DNA of 64,000 bases from the NCBI GenBank assembly GCA_041905405.1, contig JAYRLC010000007.1, positions 1 through 64,000 on the forward strand. The letters are read 5' to 3'. The DNA is from RAM1 sp041905405 (GTDB taxonomy: Bacteria; Pseudomonadota; Gammaproteobacteria; Burkholderiales; Burkholderiaceae_C). Shown piece after piece: positions 42,096-51,655 of this stretch. Under the pieces are notes generated by a model that saw only the letters and a program-made list of their open reading frames with translations, had not been told where the DNA came from and did no database searches. Within the stretch, counting starts at the first letter, position 1; each line of letters begins with the position of its first letter. The position numbers were made by a program, and so were the translations under genes.

Positions 42096-43744
42096 GGTTT
42101 GCCCTGCAGCGCCTGGATGCGTTGCACGTGCGCCAGCAGCGAACGCTGGGCCACGGGCCACATGCGCGGCGGCACGTCGTCGTAGGCCAGGGCCACCCAT
42201 TCGTCCATCGGTGCGTCAGGCCGCGCCTGCATGGCCGCCAGCACGCGGGCTTCGCGTTTGAGCCTGTGGGCCTTGAGCTGGGCGATGGCCTGGGGCGCGT
42301 CGCCCAGCACGTAGCCGTGCGCGGGCAGGATGAAGCCGATGCCGTGGGTGGCGCACGCGGCAGCGAGCTTGTCCAGCGACTCCAGGTAGTCGGTCATGTT
42401 GCCGTCGGGCGGGTCCACGATGGTCGTGCTGCCGTTCAGGATGTGGTCGCCCGAAAACAGCAGGCCGTCTTCCACCAGCGCCAGGCACAGGTGGTTGGCG
42501 GCGTGGCCCGGCGTGTGGATGACCTTCAGCGTGTGCTGTGCACCGCCACCTTGCAGCGTGACGCATTCGCCATCGGCCAGCTCCCGGTCGGGGCTGAACT
42601 GGCTGGCCGCGCGCGCCGTGGCGGCGGACGGCAGGCCCAGGATCGGCGGCTTGCCGGCGCACAGGGCCTGCAGCGGCCGCGCGCCGGGGGAATGGTCGGG
42701 GTGCGAATGCGTGCAGATGATGCAGCGGATGTCGCCGCCCGCCGCCCGCCAGAGGCGCTCCAGGTGCTGCGGGTCCTCGGGCCCTGGGTCGATGGCGGCG
42801 TAGCCCGTGTGCGGGTCGCCCACCAGGTAGCTGTTGGTGCCGGGCCCGGTCATGACGCCCGGGTTGGGCGCGGTCAGGCGCTGCACGTTCTTCAGCAGCG
42901 GCACGGTCTGGTCGGTGCGCCAGTCCAGGTGGTGCAGCATCTGGCCGTCGGGGCACACCAGCGCCAGCTCGCCGAAGGGCATTTCATGCTCCATGTAGCG
43001 GGCTTCGTTGCCCGCCAGCAGGCCCGCGCGCGGGCAACTGGTCCACAGCGGGTTTTCGGTCGTGCCGTCGCCCGCGCAGGCGTCCAGCACATGCTGCACG
43101 GTGGCGAACTTCTGCAGGCGCTCCAGCGTCCGGATGGTCGGGAAGATGATGAAGAACTGCCCAGCCTCGTGGCGGCGCAGCGCCTCGGCCGGGCTCACCC
43201 ACACGGGCTCGAACTGCTCCGCCTCGTCTGCCACGGGCTGCTGGCCGTCGGGCATGCGGGCCACCAGGAACGGCACGTCAAAGCGCCGCGGCAGATCACG
43301 GTCGGTGATCCAGTGCGCCAGCATGAACACCGCGTCGGCCGCCAGGGTGAGGCCGCGGGCGCGGCATTGCGGCACGAACGGCGCCTTGCGGTCCAGCGCG
43401 GCAATATCCACGGCATCGGCCATGCGGCCATCGGCGTGGCGGGCCAGCAGGATGCCCAGCTCCTCGAAGCTTTCGCGGATGGCGGCGATGGCCTGCGTGA
43501 GCCGCAGGTCGTCCTGCCCGGGCCGGCGCGCGGCGTCGGCGTGGGCGTGGGCGGCGGCATCGGCGGCGTCGATGCCGCCGCCGGGGAACACATAGGCACC
43601 GGGCGCGAAGCTGGCCGTGGGCGAGCGCCGCGTCATCAGCACTTCCACGCCCGCCGCGCCGTCGCGCAGCAGCAGGACGGTAGCGGCAGGCCGGGTGGCC
43701 ACGGGTTCACGTTGGGGGTACAGCAGTTGGGTGGGGCGGACCAT
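42092..43744 (-). CDS. Fusion of a NUDIX hydrolase-like domain with a metallo-beta-lactamase fold
   Basis: 550 residues. Residues ~15-215 are NUDIX-like: ATVLLLRDGAAGVEVLMTRRS and FAPGAYVFPGGGID, with the helix AAIRESFEELGILLA in place of the canonical REXXEE box. Residues ~280-550 form an MBL fold of the LACTB2/RNase Z-like type: TNSYLVGD, CTHSHPDHSPGARPL (HxHxDH), HTPGHAANHLCL and the ligand Asp in FSGDHI. The combination occurs in betaproteobacteria and in some eukaryotic LACTB2 contexts. The substrate is not established; CoA-linked or RNA substrates are both possible. It diverges from dapF, 55 bases apart. Confidence 0.85.
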   Translation of the reverse strand: MVRPTQLLYPQREPVATRPAATVLLLRDGAAGVEVLMTRRSPTASFAPGAYVFPGGGIDAADAAAHAHADAARRPGQDDLRLTQAIAAIRESFEELGILLARHADGRMADAVDIAALDRKAPFVPQCRARGLTLAADAVFMLAHWITDRDLPRRFDVPFLVARMPDGQQPVADEAEQFEPVWVSPAEALRRHEAGQFFIIFPTIRTLERLQKFATVQHVLDACAGDGTTENPLWTSCPRAGLLAGNEARYMEHEMPFGELALVCPDGQMLHHLDWRTDQTVPLLKNVQRLTAPNPGVMTGPGTNSYLVGDPHTGYAAIDPGPEDPQHLERLWRAAGGDIRCIICTHSHPDHSPGARPLQALCAGKPPILGLPSAATARAASQFSPDRELADGECVTLQGGGAQHTLKVIHTPGHAANHLCLALVEDGLLFSGDHILNGSTTIVDPPDGNMTDYLESLDKLAAACATHGIGFILPAHGYVLGDAPQAIAQLKAHRLKREARVLAAMQARPDAPMDEWVALAYDDVPPRMWPVAQRSLLAHVQRIQALQGKP

Positions 43745-43799
43745 CCTTGCATTATGAAAGCTCACGGTGAAAGAGGTCGGTGCGGCCATAATCCAGCCC

Positions 43800-44672
43800 A
43801 TGCGAATCCGCTTCACCAAGATGCAGGGCGCGGGCAACGACTTCGTCGTGCTCGACGAGACCGCCGCCCGCCTGGACCTGACGCCGCAGCAGTACCGCTT
43901 CCTGGCCGACCGGCATTTCGGCGTGGGCGCCGACCAGATCCTGTCCGTGCGGCCGTCGCCCGCGCCGGGCATTGACTTCGAATACGTGATCCACAACGCC
44001 GACGGCGGCGAGGTGGAGCAGTGCGGCAACGGCGCGCGCTGCTTTGCCCGGTTCGTGCACGACAAGGGCCTGACCGACCGTGACCAGGTCAGGGTCCGCA
44101 CGCTGTCCGGCGTGATCCAGCCGCGCCTGAACGCGGACGGCCGCGTGACGGTGGACATGGGCGCGCCGGTGTTCGAACCTGCCGCCGTGCCGTTCGACGC
44201 GGCGGGGATCGAGCCGCAACCCAGTGGCCAGTGGGAAACCTGGCAGCTCGCGCTGCAGCCGTCGGCGCAGAGCGAGCTGGTGTCGGTGGCCATCCTGTCC
44301 ATGGGCAACCCGCACGCCGTGCAGGTGGTGGACGACGTGGACACCGCGCCGGTCGCCACCCAGGGACCGCTGATAGAAAACCATCCGCGCTTCACCAACC
44401 GCGTGAACGCCGGCTTCATGCAGGTGGTGGACCGTGCCCGGGTGCGGCTGCGCGTGTACGAACGCGGCGCGGGTGAGACGCTGGCCTGTGGCACGGGCGC
44501 CTGCGCTGCCGTGGTGGCGGGCATTCGCCTGGGGCTGCTGGATGCGCGCGTGGACGTGGACACGCGTGGCGGGCGCCTGACGATCGAATGGGCGAGCCTG
44601 GGCCAGCCCGTTTTCATGACGGGTCCGGCCCAGACCGTTTTCGAGGGCGAGATCGACATTCCCGATGCCTGA
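43800..44672 (+). CDS. dapF: Diaminopimelate epimerase
   Basis: 290 residues from the ATG at 43800. MRIRFTKMQGAGNDFVVLDE opens the fold. Catalytic cysteines: Cys75 in EQCGNGARCFARF and Cys230 in LACGTGACAAVVAG. It interconverts LL- and meso-diaminopimelate for lysine and peptidoglycan synthesis; meso-DAP is the amino acid added by the MurE of this window. Its last codons overlap the start of the DUF484 gene. dapF-DUF484-xerC is the conserved arrangement seen in enterobacteria as well. Confidence 0.97.
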   Translation: MRIRFTKMQGAGNDFVVLDETAARLDLTPQQYRFLADRHFGVGADQILSVRPSPAPGIDFEYVIHNADGGEVEQCGNGARCFARFVHDKGLTDRDQVRVRTLSGVIQPRLNADGRVTVDMGAPVFEPAAVPFDAAGIEPQPSGQWETWQLALQPSAQSELVSVAILSMGNPHAVQVVDDVDTAPVATQGPLIENHPRFTNRVNAGFMQVVDRARVRLRVYERGAGETLACGTGACAAVVAGIRLGLLDARVDVDTRGGRLTIEWASLGQPVFMTGPAQTVFEGEIDIPDA

Positions 44673-45381
44673 CGCAACAACCGACACCATGAAACAGGAC
44701 GCCATGAATCCCATCACCGAGGACGATATCGCCAACTACCTGGCCAACACGCCGGACTTCTTTGAACGCCACGCCGAGCTGCTGGCCGCCGTGCAGCTGA
44801 CCAGCCCGCACGGCAACCGCGCCGTGAGCCTGCAGGAGCGTCAGGCCGAGATGCTGCGCGAGAAGATCAAGGTGCTGGAACACCGCGTGATGGACATGGT
44901 GCGCCACGGCAACGAGAACATGATCATCTCCGACCGGGTGCAGCGGTGGACGCGCGGCCTGTTCCTGGTGCAGGCGGCCCGCGAGCTGCCCGCGCAGATC
45001 GCTGGCGAAATTGCCAGCCAGTTCATGGTGCCGCAGGTGGCCATCAAGGTCTGGGACGTGGACGCACGCTATGGCGGCGAGTCGTTCGCCGAAGGCGTGA
45101 GCGACGACGCGAAGACCTTCGCCTCGTCGCTGACCCAGCCCTACTGTGGCGTGAACTCGGGCTTTGAGGCCGTGAACTGGCTCGCCGACCCTGCCACCGC
45201 GATGTCCATCGCGCTGGTGCCGTTGCGTCAGGGCGCCATCAACGCGGCGGGCCCGGCCTTTGGCATGCTGGTGCTGTCGTCGCCCGACCCCCAGCGTTTT
45301 TCCAGTGGCATGGGCACGGATTTCCTGGAGCGCATCGCCGAGCTGGCCAGCGCCGCGCTGTCCCGGCTGCGCCACGAATAG
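44665..45381 (+). CDS. DUF484 family protein (GAF-like)
   Basis: 238 residues from the ATG overlapping the dapF stop; in-frame ATGs at 44689 and 44704 are alternatives. N-terminal ITEDDIANYLANTPDFFERHAELLAA and SLQERQAEMLREKIKVLEHRVMDMVRHGNEN form the family's helical coiled-coil part. A GAF-like domain follows (AIKVWDVDARYGGESFAEGVS, FGMLVLSSPDPQRFSSGMGTDFL). Role unknown; the position between dapF and xerC is conserved across proteobacteria. Confidence 0.9.
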   Translation: MPDATTDTMKQDAMNPITEDDIANYLANTPDFFERHAELLAAVQLTSPHGNRAVSLQERQAEMLREKIKVLEHRVMDMVRHGNENMIISDRVQRWTRGLFLVQAARELPAQIAGEIASQFMVPQVAIKVWDVDARYGGESFAEGVSDDAKTFASSLTQPYCGVNSGFEAVNWLADPATAMSIALVPLRQGAINAAGPAFGMLVLSSPDPQRFSSGMGTDFLERIAELASAALSRLRHE

Positions 45382-45389
45382 GCCGGCCC

Positions 45390-46313
45390 ATGGACGCCGA
45401 CGTGCAACTGGTTGAGAAATACCTGGAGCATGTCCGCACCCAGAAGAGCCTGGCCCCGCGCACGGTGGAGCTGTATGCGCTGGACCTGCGCAAGCTTCAG
45501 GACAACGCCACAAAGGCCGGGGTCGCGCTGACCCGCGTGCAGAACGTCCATATCCGCCGCTGGGTCGCGCAGATGCACGGCGGCGGGCGCAGCGGCCGCG
45601 GGATCGCGCTGATCCTGTCGGGCTGGCGCGGGTTTTATGTCTGGCTGGGCCGCGAGGGCCTGGTGGCAAGCAACCCGGTGCAGGACGTGCGCGCGCCCAA
45701 GGCGCCCAAGCCACTGCCCAAGGCATTGAGCGTGGACGATGCAGTCCAGCTTGCCGAGTACCACGACCCCGATGCCGACCCGTGGACCGAGGCGCGCGAC
45801 GCGGCCATCGTCGAACTGCTGTACGGCTGCGGCTTGCGCGTGGGTGAGCTCGTGGGCCTGGACATGATGGGCAGCCACCAGGTGGACATCCAAGCCGGCG
45901 AGGCCAATGTGCTGGGCAAAGGCAGCAAGGAACGGAAAGTTCCCGTGGGCAGCAAGGCCCTTGAGGCACTGCGCCGCTGGCTGGCAGTCCGGGCGCAGGG
46001 CCTGAAGCCTGGCGTCGCCATCGAGCCGGCGCTGTTCATCAGCGCGCGCGGCACGCGCATGACCGCGCAGGCTGTCTGGAAGTGCGTGCGCCGGCGCAGC
46101 CTCCAGAGTGGCCTGGCGACACCGGTGCATCCGCACATGTTGCGCCATTCGTTCGCCAGCCACGTGCTGCAGTCCAGCAGCGACCTGCGTGCCGTGCAGG
46201 AGCTGCTGGGTCACGCCAACATCAGCACCACGCAGGTCTACACGCGGCTGGACTTCCAGCATCTGGCCAGGGCATATGACGCGGCGCACCCGCGCGCGCG
46301 CCGCAAGCCCTGA
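45390..46313 (+). CDS. xerC: Tyrosine recombinase XerC
   Basis: 307 residues. N-terminal SAM-like domain (KYLEHVRTQKSLAPRTVELYALDL) and catalytic domain with Arg at about 150 (YGCGLRVGEL), Lys in LGKGSKERKVPVG, HMLRHSFASH (His-x-x-Arg), LLGHANISTTQVYTRL (His and the Tyr nucleophile). With XerD it resolves chromosome dimers at dif. Eight bases after DUF484. No attachment site or cassette is nearby, supporting the housekeeping role. Confidence 0.95.
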   Translation: MDADVQLVEKYLEHVRTQKSLAPRTVELYALDLRKLQDNATKAGVALTRVQNVHIRRWVAQMHGGGRSGRGIALILSGWRGFYVWLGREGLVASNPVQDVRAPKAPKPLPKALSVDDAVQLAEYHDPDADPWTEARDAAIVELLYGCGLRVGELVGLDMMGSHQVDIQAGEANVLGKGSKERKVPVGSKALEALRRWLAVRAQGLKPGVAIEPALFISARGTRMTAQAVWKCVRRRSLQSGLATPVHPHMLRHSFASHVLQSSSDLRAVQELLGHANISTTQVYTRLDFQHLARAYDAAHPRARRKP

Positions 46314-46337
46314 CGCAGGGCAGGCCCCGCCAGCGGG

Positions 46338-47156
46338 TCAGGTGCCCAGCCACTTGAGCAGGTCGCGCAGGCGCTGCTCGGTGGACGTGTCGAACTCCTT
46401 GATGCCCACGGTCTTGAGCACCGTCTGGCCGGCCGCGTCGTCGGGCAGGTTGCCCAGTCCCTTCTGGATCGCGTCGATCTGGGCGGGCTGAAACTTCTTG
46501 TGCGCGATCAGGGGAAAGTACGGCTGCGCGACGCTCTTGTGCAGCACACGGTGGCCGTCCTGCTCCCATTTCTTGGCGACGCCCGAATACGAGGCAACGC
46601 CGCCCAGATCGGCGAACTTGTTGGTCAGGTAGAAGGCCACGGCGCCCTGTTCGCGCACGTACTGCACGTTTTCCACGGCCAGGTTGATGCCGCGGTCGCG
46701 CAGTTCAGCGCGGCAGAACTTGGTCATGTAGGCCGCCTGCTCGGGCAGGGCGATCCGCTTGCCCTTGACGTCGGCCAGCGTCTTCAGCGGCGAATCCTTG
46801 GGCACGACGATGTGGCACTGCCCGTCGGGCTTGGCCGTGGCGACGAACTGGTAGCCGTAGTCGCGCAGGCCGCGGGCCGGATAGTCGCTGGGCCGGGCGA
46901 TCACGAAGTCGAAGCGGCCGACCTTCATGCCTTCTTCGAGCGCGGCGAACTCGCGGATGAACACGACGTTGACCTTCTGACGGATGCTTTTGCCGATGGC
47001 GTCGGCCAGGCCCTGGTATTTGGTGATGACCTGGGCATGGTCCAGGCCGCCCGATGTTCCCTCGCTCACGCCAAGCACCAGTCCCTGGGCCGATGCGGTT
47101 GCGGCGGCGCACAGCAGCGCCAGGGCGCATGCGATGCGCCCGACCGTTGTTCTCAT
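46338..47156 (-). CDS. PhnD-like periplasmic substrate-binding protein
   Basis: 272 residues with a signal peptide (GRIACALALLCAAATASA). The PF12974-type fold is visible: LVLGVSEGTSGGLDHAQVITKYQGLADAIGKSI, then FDFVIARPSDYPARGLRDYGYQFVA and TLADVKGKRIALPEQAAYMTKF. Homologues bind phosphonate or phosphite, but many stand-alone copies serve sensors rather than transporters. No permease or ATPase genes are near; instead a membrane receptor gene lies 77 bases upstream in the same direction. Confidence 0.85.
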   Translation of the reverse strand: MRTTVGRIACALALLCAAATASAQGLVLGVSEGTSGGLDHAQVITKYQGLADAIGKSIRQKVNVVFIREFAALEEGMKVGRFDFVIARPSDYPARGLRDYGYQFVATAKPDGQCHIVVPKDSPLKTLADVKGKRIALPEQAAYMTKFCRAELRDRGINLAVENVQYVREQGAVAFYLTNKFADLGGVASYSGVAKKWEQDGHRVLHKSVAQPYFPLIAHKKFQPAQIDAIQKGLGNLPDDAAGQTVLKTVGIKEFDTSTEQRLRDLLKWLGT

Positions 47157-47233
47157 GGTCTCCTCGTTTTGTGTTGTGATGACAACGCGCGATTCTAGGA
47201 AGGCGCTTTGCACCGGCATAGACGAAGAAAGCG

Positions 47234-48991
47234 TTAGGGGTGCGTATCTCTTTGTATCGGCACCTGCGGGACCGGCTCCTCGTGCAGGGGAAAGACGGCG
47301 CGGCGGCTGTCGGCCGGCACGGCGGCCAGCAGCTCGCCCATCTGCTCCAGCAGCGCGGCGGCATCCGTGCCGTCCAGTGGCACCACGGCCTGGGCGACGC
47401 GCAGCTGGGTCACCCATTCGATCGGCTTGTTGCGAAACGGCATGAGCCCGCGCGCCACCACGCGCGGGCCGGCCTGGGCGGCCTCCTCGGGTGTCAGCGG
47501 GCCTTCCACCAGCATGCCGAAACGGCGCTCGGACAGGCGGGCGACGCTGTCGATCTCGCGTGCGGCCGACAGCAGGCGGCCCGCCACGCGCAGCGGCAGC
47601 TCCTCGGCCGAACGTCGGTCAAAGTCGCGCTGGATCTGCTCGACATTGGTCAGGTCGATCACCAGCACCACGCTCTGGTGCTTGAGCCGCTGCGAGCGCG
47701 CGACCATGCGCGCCAGCCGCTCGGCGAACACGGGCCCGTTGATCAGGCCGGTGGCCGGGTCCAGCCGGTCCAGCCCCTGGATACGGCGGTTGTGTTCGCG
47801 CCGCTGCTGGCTGCGCAGCATCAGGATCACCAGCAGCACGGGCAGCTCGAACGCGATGCCGATCTGCATGCCGTGGGTGGTCAGAAAGCTCACGGGGATC
47901 AGGCCCGCGATGCGTGCCAGCGGGAAGGCCGCGCCCAGCATGACGGGCGCCATGCCAGCCAGAAGCCACAGCCCGTAGCGGTCCCCCCGGCGCCATGCCC
48001 ACAGCGTGGCTGAAAGGCCCGCCAGCAGCCCGACGACGACGTAGGCCGCCATCAGCTGGAACCGGTGCTCCCGCGGCATGACCGCCAGCACACCGCAGAC
48101 CACGAAGCCCGCCAGCGCCAGACCCACCATGAACCGGCTCAGCGCCCGCGAGCGTTCGGGCAGCGACAGTACCGCCGTGCCGAACCACAGCAGGGACGAC
48201 ATGGTCAGCGTGGCCAGGATCAGCGGCGAAATGTCGTTCCACCAGGGCAGGCGCGGCCACAGATGCAGGCCGGCGATCCCTGTCATGGACGCCTGCGTGA
48301 CGGCCATCAGCGCCACGCTCAGTCCGTACAGGCCGTAGGCTGTGTCGCGCAGCGACAGAGCGCTCAGGACCGACAGCATCACCGCCAGGCCCGCGAGGCC
48401 AAAGTAAATGCCCAGAATGAGCGACACGCGCTGCTCGCTGCGGTACAGGTAGCTTTCGCTCACGAACGACAGCGGTGCGCTGAAGCTGTGGGCGTTTTCC
48501 ACGCGCAGCAGGTAGCGCCGCGGCTCCTCGGCGGACACCACCAGTGGCATTAAGGGGTGGCGGTGGGGCACGGGCCAGTCGCTGACCGCCACCGAGTCAC
48601 CGGCGCGCTGCTCGTTCCATTGGCCCGCGCCGTCCATCGTGTACAGCGACACCCGGTCCACCGAGGTATAGGGCACTTCCAGATACCAGCGCTCGGTATC
48701 AGGCGCAGGGGGGATCGTGAAGCGGACCCATAGCGATTGGCCAGGCTTGAGCGGAAAGATCGCGCGGTCACGCGTGGGTTGCCAGGGTGTTGCCTCTGAG
48801 TCCACCGCGGCAGGCGTGGACGCGCCGGATTCGTCCACCCACCAGTCGCCCCAGTCGTGCAGCGCCACGGGCTGGCGCTGCGTGTCCAGCTCCAGGACCG
48901 TGCGGGCCCAGCCGCCCTGGGGCAGGCACAGCCATCCCAACAGCAAGGACAAAAATGCCACCCGGCTCCACCACAACTGCACGCTTCGCAA
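47234..48991 (-). CDS. 7TMR-DISM membrane receptor with degenerate GGDEF domain
   Basis: 585 residues, TTG start after GGAGGAG. Signal peptide; periplasmic 7TMR-DISM extracellular domain (WVRFTIPPAPDTERWYLEVPYTSVDRVSLYTM, then RYLLRVENAHSFSAPLSF); seven membrane helices (about 180-390, with YFGLAGLAVMLSVLSALSLRDTAYGLYG); and a GGDEF-like domain from about 410 (LDRLDPATGLINGPVFAERL). The signature position reads LSERRFGMLVEG, not GG(D/E)EF, so diguanylate cyclase activity is unlikely; it may bind nucleotide or act by dimerisation. Possible partner: the PhnD-like protein downstream. Confidence 0.87.
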   Translation of the reverse strand: MRSVQLWWSRVAFLSLLLGWLCLPQGGWARTVLELDTQRQPVALHDWGDWWVDESGASTPAAVDSEATPWQPTRDRAIFPLKPGQSLWVRFTIPPAPDTERWYLEVPYTSVDRVSLYTMDGAGQWNEQRAGDSVAVSDWPVPHRHPLMPLVVSAEEPRRYLLRVENAHSFSAPLSFVSESYLYRSEQRVSLILGIYFGLAGLAVMLSVLSALSLRDTAYGLYGLSVALMAVTQASMTGIAGLHLWPRLPWWNDISPLILATLTMSSLLWFGTAVLSLPERSRALSRFMVGLALAGFVVCGVLAVMPREHRFQLMAAYVVVGLLAGLSATLWAWRRGDRYGLWLLAGMAPVMLGAAFPLARIAGLIPVSFLTTHGMQIGIAFELPVLLVILMLRSQQRREHNRRIQGLDRLDPATGLINGPVFAERLARMVARSQRLKHQSVVLVIDLTNVEQIQRDFDRRSAEELPLRVAGRLLSAAREIDSVARLSERRFGMLVEGPLTPEEAAQAGPRVVARGLMPFRNKPIEWVTQLRVAQAVVPLDGTDAAALLEQMGELLAAVPADSRRAVFPLHEEPVPQVPIQRDTHP

Positions 48992-49045
48992 AAAGTCTCC
49001 TCCAGACCCCGATTGTTACCTGTCGGCACGGCCACAATACGCGCC

Positions 49046-50227
<1,182 letters not shown>

Positions 50228-50280
50228 GGGGCCGCTTCCCCCGCTAAACTCCCCCTCCTTCCAACGCACAGCGCCCGCAC

Positions 50281-51369
50281 ATGAGCCTTATCCCCGCCAC
50301 CATCCTTACCGGCTTCCTGGGTTCCGGCAAAACCACCCTGCTCAAACGCGTGCTCGGCGAAGCCCATGGCCTGAAGATCGCCGTCATCGAAAACGAATTC
50401 GGCGAGGAAAACATCGACAGCGACATCCTCGTGACCGAAAGCAAGGAGCAGATCATCCAGATGAGCAACGGCTGCATCTGCTGCACCATCCGCGAGGACC
50501 TGCGCTCCACGCTGCAGGACCTGGCCCAGAAAAAGCGCAAAGGCGAGGTCGACTTCGACCGCGTGGTCATCGAAACCACGGGCCTGGCCGACCCCGGCCC
50601 GGTGGCGCAGACCTTCTTCATGGACGACGAGGTTGCCGAAACCTACCTGCTGGACTCCATCCTGACCCTGGTGGACGCCAAGCACGCCGCCCAGCAGCTC
50701 AACGACCGCCAGGAGGCGCGCCGTCAGGTGGGGTTTGCCGACCAGATCTTCATCAGCAAGACCGACCTCGTGCCGGCCGCCGAAACCGACGCCCTGATCC
50801 ACCGGCTCAAGCACATGAACCCGCGCGCGCCCATGAGACCGGTGCACTTCGGGGACGTGGCCATCAAGGACGTGTTCGACCTGCGCGGCTTCAACCTGAA
50901 CGCCAAGCTGGACATCGACCCGGATTTCCTGAAGGACGGTCATGACCATGGGCACGGCCATGACCATGACCACCACGGCCATGACCACCACGGCCATGAC
51001 CACGAACATGGCGAGCATTGCGACCATCCGTCCCATGCCCACGAGGGCCACGGCCATCACCATCACCACGACGACGACGTCAAAAGCTTCGTGTTCAAGT
51101 CGGACCGGCCGTTCGATCCTGCGCGGCTGGAGGACTTCCTGGGCGCGATCGTCAACATCTACGGCCCGCGCATGCTGCGCTACAAGGGCGTGCTGAACAT
51201 GCAGGGCACCGAGCGCAAGGTCATCTTCCAGGGCGTGCACCAGCTCATGGGCAGCGACCTGGGGCTGCAGTGGGCGCCGGGCGAGGCGCGCATCAGCAAG
51301 ATGGTGTTCATCGGCATCGACCTGCCCAAGGACATTTTCCTGCAGGGCCTGGAACAGTCCCTGATTTGA
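50281..51369 (+). CDS. CobW/ZNG1-type GTPase metallochaperone with His-rich insert
   Basis: 362 residues. P-loop GFLGSGKTT (11-19), metal-binding CICC (65-68, in MSNGCICCTIRED), the switch region VVIETTGLADPGPV and the guanine specificity motif SKTDL. Between the G domain and the CobW C-terminal domain lies a ~45-residue segment (about 220-265) made almost entirely of His, Asp and Gly (GHDHGHGHDH). Such G3E GTPases deliver metals to client enzymes, zinc for the ZNG1/COG0523 group. The His tract should act as a metal buffer. No Zur box was recognised upstream. Confidence 0.92.
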   Translation: MSLIPATILTGFLGSGKTTLLKRVLGEAHGLKIAVIENEFGEENIDSDILVTESKEQIIQMSNGCICCTIREDLRSTLQDLAQKKRKGEVDFDRVVIETTGLADPGPVAQTFFMDDEVAETYLLDSILTLVDAKHAAQQLNDRQEARRQVGFADQIFISKTDLVPAAETDALIHRLKHMNPRAPMRPVHFGDVAIKDVFDLRGFNLNAKLDIDPDFLKDGHDHGHGHDHDHHGHDHHGHDHEHGEHCDHPSHAHEGHGHHHHHDDDVKSFVFKSDRPFDPARLEDFLGAIVNIYGPRMLRYKGVLNMQGTERKVIFQGVHQLMGSDLGLQWAPGEARISKMVFIGIDLPKDIFLQGLEQSLI

Positions 51370-51386
51370 GTTAGGCTAGTGCGGTT

Positions 51387-51422
51387 GGACGGGCCTGCGA
51401 CAGGGGCAAGGCCCGCCGTCCC
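51387..51422 (+). other. Imperfect GC hairpin downstream of the CobW-type gene
   Basis: GGACGG-GCCT (51387-51395) pairs with AGGCCCGCCGTCC (51410-51422) with a small bulge. No T-tract follows. Bases 51423-51655 then hold the dksA leader, with a possible -10 (TATAAC, about 51557). I see no other gene in this 286-base gap. Confidence 0.4.
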
Positions 51423-51655
51423 GGTCCGGATCTTGGTTGGGGAGCCAAATGATTGTCTCGATTCTGCAACTGATGGGCTTCAGTGTCCGCAGGGCTCATG
51501 GCGAAAGCGCCCGAGAAAACCCGCGACCGGCCGCCGCGCAGGCAGACAAACGGGGTATAACTCGCATTCATGAAGGCCCCACCCCATCAGAACAAAGCCG
51601 TTATGCTGGCGCACGCGAAACGCCCGCAGCGGCGGGGCCCACGAGGAGACAGGAC

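Noticed and set aside
43752..44735. A minus-strand frame across dapF
   Set aside because: Antisense to dapF, whose both catalytic cysteines are in place.
46260..46340. Possible attachment site or integron platform beside xerC
   Set aside because: xerC sits in the conserved dapF-DUF484-xerC context, and no cassette, att-like repeat or foreign gene follows it.
47234..47760. Active diguanylate cyclase
   Set aside because: The signature position is SERRFG; the GG(D/E)EF loop needed for catalysis is missing.
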